Shown here: positions 32,180-37,430 of the stretch, in pieces
Layout of the letters: each line of letters opens with the position of its first letter
Position numbering within the stretch: the first letter of the stretch is position 1
Origin: Vitrella brassicaformis
Taxonomy: Eukaryota; Sar; Vitrellaceae
Assembly (NCBI GenBank): GCA_001179505.1
Contig: CDMY01000644.1
Span: forward strand, 1 to 37,430
Direction of reading: 5' to 3'
Length of the DNA stretch: 37,430 nucleotides
The notes under the pieces: generated by a model
The model's input: the letters and a program-made list of their open reading frames with translations, nothing else
What the model was told of the DNA's origin: nothing
Databases searched by the model: none
Position numbers and translations under genes: made by a program

Positions 32180-34564
32180 ATGTCCTATTTTGAGCCACAG
32201 CAGCAGCCCGGCGAGCCATTCGCCGTGAGCCTCTCGCCCGGTGGAGTGCCAGCCTTTGCCCTCTCGCCCACCAAACAGTTGGCATTCGGCCTCCACTATG
32301 GTTCCCTCTCACCTGACGCAGCGGCCCAGCTGCTGACGCAGCAGAAGGCCGACCCCAATGGGCAATACCACGACGGGCGCTGTGACTGTCGGGCTTCCCT
32401 GCTGCATCTGGCCGCCGAGAAATGTGTCGGAGAGGATGGTGCCGCCATTCTCACGAGCCTCATCGACGCGGGAGCCTCCGTGAACTACACCAGCTACAGC
32501 CCAGAGGGCGCTCCATGGGCCCTTCCCTGCAGCAAGAAACCCCTGGACTCCCTGCTAGACCGCCTCCGTCATGCAGACTCCGCTCAGCTGTCGGCCCTTC
32601 TGCCCATGATCGAGACCCTCCTCAGGCACGGCGCCAGGTGCTACTATCCTGGTGGTGCGCTGTCGTCGGTCTTCACCAGTTCGGCCATGAAGGACATCTC
32701 GGCCACACAGTGTCTGGAGGTGGTCACTCGGCTGACCACTGCCGCAGCAGCGGCACCCAGACCACCCGGTCTCTACGGAGAAACGGCTCTCAACGAGGCA
32801 TGTCAGTGCCAATTTCGAGGGGAGGAGGACCAGCAAGCGGAGGACCAGCAAGCGGATGAGCAGCCGGGGGATGCGGCGCACGATGGCCACACCGAGCCTC
32901 ATATTGCCATTCTCGAGAAAATCGTGGAAGGGACGGGGTGGGAGGTGCTGGAGGGATGGGGCGAGGGGGAAAGGGGCAGCTATGCCCTCAGTCGCGCTGT
33001 AGAGAGCCAGAACAGGGCTGTCGTGTATTGGCTAGTGAGGCAGAGAGTGAAGGCTGTGCATAGCACACTCATCCTTGCTCATGAGGACACGGAGGTCATG
33101 TCATTTCTGGTGAGGGAAGCAGGGGCTGACGTTGATGACGATGGTGCCGCAATGACTGGCGCCAGATTCTGGCCACCCCTTGTGGAGTTTGTGCGTGAGG
33201 GCCACTACACTGCTGCCGAGCATCTGAACCACTTGGGGGCATCGGTAGACAGAGCACTCACACACTTTCGCACGACAGCCAGACAGAAGCGCCGCATTTT
33301 GTCGGTGTATCACGACTATCTGAGTCGGTCTGTCCCCACACACGCCATGCACTTCATCAACACGTCCCTCGCCCCCCTGCGCACTCTCTCTGCCTTATCG
33401 CCTTCCCACTCTGTGTTCCGTGTGGGTGTGTTGTGCAGTGAGATTGCCGCCTATCTAGACCCCCTCGCTCCACTGCCCTTCTCAGCCCGCACGCCACTCG
33501 GGCGGCGGCTCAATGCGGCACTGCGGTTTTTCGTCTCGCGTGTCTGCAATGTGGCCAGCCCCTCTGTGCGGCGCCGTCTCTTTCGCCACACTGCCTTCGT
33601 CACGCCACACATCACACACACCGACACATCAGACAGCCAGGGAGGGGGAGAGGGCGGGCAGGTAGACGAGGGCATCGTGTATGGCCTCCGTGACGTGATC
33701 CACCTGATTCGGTGTGAGGAGGCGCAGCGCTATGAGCTGCCTGACATCGACAGTGGATTCGGCAGGAGCAAGCCATTCGAGTGTGCCTTCGATAGCCGTG
33801 TGGTGGTGCGAGGGGCGGGGGGAGGTCAGTGTGTGGTGGAGGTGATAGATGCGTGGGAGGGGATGGACCAGAGGGGGCCGCCCGGTGCGCTGTGGGGTGA
33901 GGAGTCATCGGATGATGATGATGGGTTGGGGGACTACGACCTAGACGAGGAGAATGACATCGATGAGGTCAGCAGGGAGGGGCAGACAGTCACATGCATG
34001 TGATGATTCAATGTTGTGTGTGTGTGTGTGTGCAGGACGGTATGGATGAGGACGGCCTGGAGGACGGCGCGGGCGACGGTATAGACGAGGTGGGCGGGAA
34101 GAACCACACAGACACACACATACGTGGAGGCCATGCCCACTCATGATGTGCGTGTTCAGGGATTCATGGACGACGACGGCATGAACGGCGACCAGGGAGA
34201 GGACGACGACGATATGATCGACGACGACGAACAGCAACAGCAACACGTGGAGGCCGACCAGTGAGCAGACAGTGGAGAGGGGGATGGATGAATGGATGGA
34301 TGGGGGCATTCATGAGTACACACATGTCTGTGTCTGCCTGTCTCTTATGTCTGTCTGTCTCCTTGTCTGACAGAGCTGCTGATGAGATGGATGGGGGGCA
34401 CAGCAGCGGCGACCTGAATCCGCCCATCTACTTAGTACTACAGGTACATAGAACGACATGCCAAGCACCAGCCCCCCTTGCTGCTCACAGCTGTGTTGTT
34501 CGTTTCTCTGCTCTGTGTCGACCAGCACCTATCGCAGCCCGCCTGCTGCAGGAAGGATGTGTAG
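32180..34564 (+). CDS. Ankyrin-type protein, copy 2, intact
   Basis: Exons 32180-33967, 34036-34089, 34160-34260, 34374-34443 and 34526-34564 give 683 residues without interruption. The N-terminal ~30 residues are Gln/Pro-rich; then ankyrin-like units appear (SLLHLAAEKC ... SLIDAGASVNY; LLPMIETLLRHGAR; AVVYWLVRQRV; MSFLVREAGADVD; HYTAAEHLNHLGASVD). They are degenerate, so the repeat count is uncertain. Residues ~355-580 form a shared unknown domain starting ALTHFRTTARQKRRILSVYHDYL. The tail is very acidic (Asp/Glu with a GEDDDDMIDDDE block) and a QQQQH run, ending after exon 5 in HLSQPACCRKDV. It has a paralogue on the other strand at 19806-22012. Ankyrin proteins bind other proteins; a partner cannot be named. 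The last exon rests on GTACAT and CGACCAG splice sites only, so the very end is less sure. The nearer, cleaner ATG at 32180 is used. Confidence 0.8.
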
Positions 34565-35377
34565 AGGGCGTGGCGTGTAGATATCTTCGATCACTTGCTG
34601 CGATCCAAGTTATGTTGTGTGTATGTTGTGTGGTGTTTGGCTGGTTGGTGACATGACTGACTTACTGATGCATTGCATTGCATTGCATTCGTTGTGTGTC
34701 ATTCAACCCATGTGTACAGACAGACAGACAGACAGACAGACAGCTCGAAACACTATCGGGCAAAAACTGTGCCTCAGTGAACGATTCATGTTGGCACACA
34801 TACACTGACGAAGAGGAAACGACGATCGGGGCTGAAGGCTGAACACAGACAGCGCCTGTGTAGGTGATGGGCTGGCTGCATCCTGGGCACACAGACAATG
34901 GGTCCATTCATGTGCGCGTGGAGAAACCATCATATTTGTGTACGCATGTGCAGTCGGTGTCCATCCGGCCATTCAGCTAGCATGTCCATGTGTTGCATCC
35001 ATTGCGTGCGTGGTCCAAGTGACGTGTGCAGCTGATCGATGTGTATGTAATCATACGGAATCCCATCCACAGATTTGAGTGTCAGCCCATGAGTGCATCC
35101 CATGGATGGAGTCGACATACAAATAGCGTGCCAGCACACACACAACACGCAAGCCGGTCCTCTACAAACCCCCACACACGCAGCATCCGGCCAGCCAGCG
35201 ATCCCCTCCCACACAGTCGCCCAGCCAAGCCATGCCAATCATGCCAAAATAAAGCCACTCAACAAACTGACAGACAGACAGACAAGAGCCAAACCCGACG
35301 CGCAGTCAGCTCAACAAAAGGAAGAGCCTCGTCGAGCCTGCCGTCCATGACGGCGGGCAGGCTCGTTAGCTAGGTGG
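34565..35377. other. Intergenic region between convergent genes, no gene seen
   Basis: About 810 bp between the ankyrin copy 2 stop and the TMA7-like stop. It contains a GCATT repeat (34673-34690), a CAGA repeat (34720-34742) and scattered TG/CA sequence. No convincing coding region was seen. Confidence 0.5.
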
Positions 35378-35778
35378 CTACTTCTTCTTGCCCGCCATGG
35401 CCTTGGCTGCCGCCTGCATGGCTCTGACATGACAGCACAACCACACACCAAGCGGCGTGACACACGGAATGACGTGACGTGGTGACGATGGTGCTGCTGA
35501 CGCCTTACTTCTTGTCCTCCGCCTGTTTCTTCTTGAACTGAGCCACCAACCAGCAACCAGCACCACACACAGATGCACAGATCAGATCCCATCGTGTGTG
35601 TTTCCCCATCCTCTCCCTCTCTCCTCACCTCAACGTCGGCATCGTCCAGCTGCTGCTCTTTGGCTTTGGGCTGCTTGAGCGGCTTCGCCTTGCCACCCTG
35701 ACGCAGCCAAACATCCCAATCTCACAGGCAGGACATCCGTGGACATCTTTGCCAGCAGCTTACCTCTCTCCCTGGCAT
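35378..35778 (-). CDS. TMA7: TMA7-like translation machinery-associated protein
   Basis: Four exons (35778-35764, 35697-35629, 35537-35509, 35423-35378) give only 52 residues. The start MPGREGGKAKPLKQPK is the hallmark of TMA7 (also called CCDC72), followed by the acidic DDADVEFKKKQAEDKKA stretch and a Lys-rich end AMAGKKK. TMA7 associates with ribosomes in yeast and is conserved across eukaryotes; its precise role is unclear. Family members are usually about 64 residues and end in a Gly-Gly-Ile-Lys-Lys-Ser-Gly-Lys-Lys type tail. Here only the lysines remain, so the protein lacks the usual last dozen residues. The first exon has just 15 coding bases (5 codons), which is why the gene is easy to miss. 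All phases are consistent and the ATG lies in a good context. Confidence 0.9.
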
Positions 35779-36480
35779 GATGTTTGTACGGCTCAGCACC
35801 AGATCAAGGGACAATTGCAGACGCGCGACGAATACACTATGCGCTCCGGTGCTCCTTTCTTCTGCCCGCGATCCACTCGGCCCCAAAAAGAACGGGGACG
35901 AGCGAAGCTTGGCTCAAGAAGCTCACCGATTGTACGCAGACTCTCACACATGCACAGACAGAGATGGCGCACAGCACACTCTACCCACACAATGCATTAA
36001 TCTGAGGATGGGTGGATGGACGCCTGCAGGTGATGCCGAGCTCATACCAGACATCCAGCACATGATTCATCGTAACCGACAGAATTGTTCAATAATTGAC
36101 CTCATGCACAGATATGTACACCACTGAAGGCATAAACACACGCACACGTGAGTGTCAGTGTGTGGCGGTGTGGGTATATGTGCCTGCGCCTGTGCGCGAT
36201 GGATCAGCATTCGTACATGCGCTTCCATCGTATGCAAACAAGCAAACACGCCCACACACACACACACACACACACACACAGCGAAGATGGAAAACAGTCG
36301 ACACTATTAGGGTGCAATCGTCAAACAGTCCAGCAAACGCACAAGTAGCACACGTAGAGAAAGCCGTTCGCACGTATCAGAAAAGCACACGAATGTCCCC
36401 TGAGGTTGACGTCTACAGCGATGCGTCTTGTATCAGACAGCCTGGAAAAGCATACAAACACGCGCAGGAGATCAATCAGG
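35779..36480. other. Spacer between tandem minus-strand genes
   Basis: About 700 bp between the TMA7-like gene and the next minus-strand gene. It contains the 28-nt CA repeat at 36253-36280. A splice-acceptor-like TTTTCCAG (minus strand, near 36436-36443) could start a last exon of the 36481-37047 gene that would stop after two codons. Otherwise no gene is seen. Confidence 0.45.
36253..36280. repeat. CA dinucleotide microsatellite
   Basis: Fourteen uninterrupted CA units, in the spacer between the two last minus-strand genes. It is the longest perfect dinucleotide run in the window. Confidence 0.95.
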
Positions 36481-37047
36481 TCATCGTGAGACCACCCATT
36501 GGCACCCATTCATCAACTCATTTACCTGTGTCTGCGGCGGCTGTGGCCTGCGGAACTTTTGCACCGCAGCGCTGACTCCGTCAAGAGCAAGTCCGACTCC
36601 CGAAACACCAGCTACGACGCCGAAGATGCAGAGAGAGATTGCAGCACTGTACATGACAGACGTCCTCACTGGGTCGTCCTGCTCCTTGAGCTGTCCTCTG
36701 ATGATACCTGAGTGATGGAAAGTCACTTGTATTCAGGAGAGTTGACTCACTCACCCCTTCAATCGCCCCGCCTGTCGGCTTCTCTCCCCAGTGAGTCCCA
36801 GCCTTCCTGTTTTACCAACGGGATATTTGAGCGTCAGTCTGGCGCTGTCAGGCACCTCGTCGAACCTCCGGTAACACCTCCGAGGCCACTCGACTCCTTG
36901 TCCCAGTGCCGCCCGATAGTCCCACCGAGCAACCGCTCCCTTCTCGCACGCCGCAGGCTTCTTGGACAGCAGCAGTAGAACCTCGTACTGACGCGACGAT
37001 GTAACGACATCCCCGTCCACCCACGCGACCTTCAAACGTCCAGCCAT
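36481..37047 (-). CDS. Unrecognised small membrane protein
   Basis: Exons 37047-36755 and 36697 down to 36481 give about 169 residues. The first exon starts MAGRLKVAWVDGDVVTSS and is basic, with ARWDYRAALGQGVEWPRRC. The second carries GQLKEQDDPVRTSV and then one hydrophobic helix (SAAISLCIFGVVAGVSGVGLAL), and ends in a Pro/Gln-rich stretch. I do not recognise the family. The acceptor is the second AG (after ATCATCAG); the nearer AG at 36708 would put the helix out of frame. The donor-like GTAAAT after TQ could instead splice to a two-codon last exon near 36436, so the C-terminal ~14 residues are uncertain. An in-frame upstream extension has no ATG. A single-pass tail-anchored-like arrangement is suggested. 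Confidence 0.6.
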
Positions 37048-37430
37048 GTCGAGGGATTTTTCAGGGAGGACGCCTCGCGAGCTTTGGCGGCGCGAAATGC
37101 ATGCGTTCGTTCGTTCGTTCGTTCGTTTGTTAACGGGCACCTAGGCCCCGGCCCCTGAGGGCAGATGGTGTGTCCAATCAATGCGTCCGTACGTCTAACG
37201 TGGCCAGCGCTCAGATGAAAAATCGGCCACTGCTCGTTCTTGAAAAAGAAAGCAAGACACGTCGCCAGCCAACAGCACAGAACATCCAGACAGGAACAGC
37301 CAGACAGCAGAGGAAAGAGAGGCCAGAAGGGCAACAAAGCAGTCCAGCCTCAGGCGCAGAACGTGCAGGCAAGTAAAGATGCTCTGTCGATGAGATGCTG
37401 TCGATGAGATGATGTGTGTGTCCCCCTCAC
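37048..37430. other. Right edge of the window, no complete gene
   Basis: Nothing complete is seen. A GTTC tetranucleotide repeat lies at 37105-37131. The remainder is probably the promoter of the gene at 36481-37047 and an uncharacterised flank. Confidence 0.45.
37105..37131. repeat. GTTC tetranucleotide repeat
   Basis: About six GTTC units, ending GTTTGTT, upstream of the start codon of the gene at 36481-37047. Confidence 0.85.

Noticed and set aside
36707-36712. First AG acceptor for the second exon of the 36481-37047 gene
   Set aside because: It would shift the frame, destroy the hydrophobic helix and lead to a stop; the AG ten bases further on keeps the frame.

Overview
This is eukaryotic nuclear DNA: compact, GC-rich, and packed with short introns. 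The genes are heavily interrupted (29 exons in one of them), introns are mostly 60-120 nt, and sense-strand introns are full of TG repeats that run into a NNTGTGCAG-type acceptor. The RNA polymerase II large subunit has a strongly degenerate C-terminal repeat. Together these suggest an alveolate, most likely a chromerid such as Vitrella. That assignment is inference from style and gene content; I could not search a database.

Layout: TMEM230-like membrane protein (+, 413-811); 2.1 kb without a recognisable gene; DUF1769 protein (-, 2924-5252); two-RRM RNA-binding protein with a glutamine/alanine/methionine-rich tail (-, 5744-8392); RPB1, the largest subunit of RNA polymerase II (+, 8863-17423, 29 exons, interrupted by a 300-N assembly gap that lies wholly in one intron); small secreted cysteine-rich protein (+, 17956-18775); ankyrin-type protein copy 1 (-, 19806-22012, frameshifted); BTB/TLDc-like protein (+, 22359-24720); thiopurine/thiol methyltransferase family protein (-, 24913-26257); MFSD1-like transporter (+, 26342-28744); multi-pass membrane protein with no recognised family (-, 29046-31819); ankyrin-type protein copy 2 (+, 32180-34564, intact); TMA7-like ribosome-associated protein (-, 35378-35778); unrecognised small membrane protein (-, about 36481-37047).

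The genes are mixed housekeeping functions (transcription, RNA binding, translation, transport) and do not form one pathway. The clearest structural signal is a pair of paralogous ankyrin-type genes in inverted orientation about 10 kb apart. They share exon layout and an acidic tail; one has a frameshift and a polyglutamine expansion. Other notable points are two GC-AG introns with the same donor sequence, a predicted 14-nt microexon, an 84-bp divergent start-to-start interval, an RPB1 tail that keeps the Ser5-Pro6 core but often loses Ser2, and a secreted protein whose cysteine pattern resembles small secreted proteins of plants and bacteria. I found no CRISPR array, rRNA, tRNA or transposase gene.
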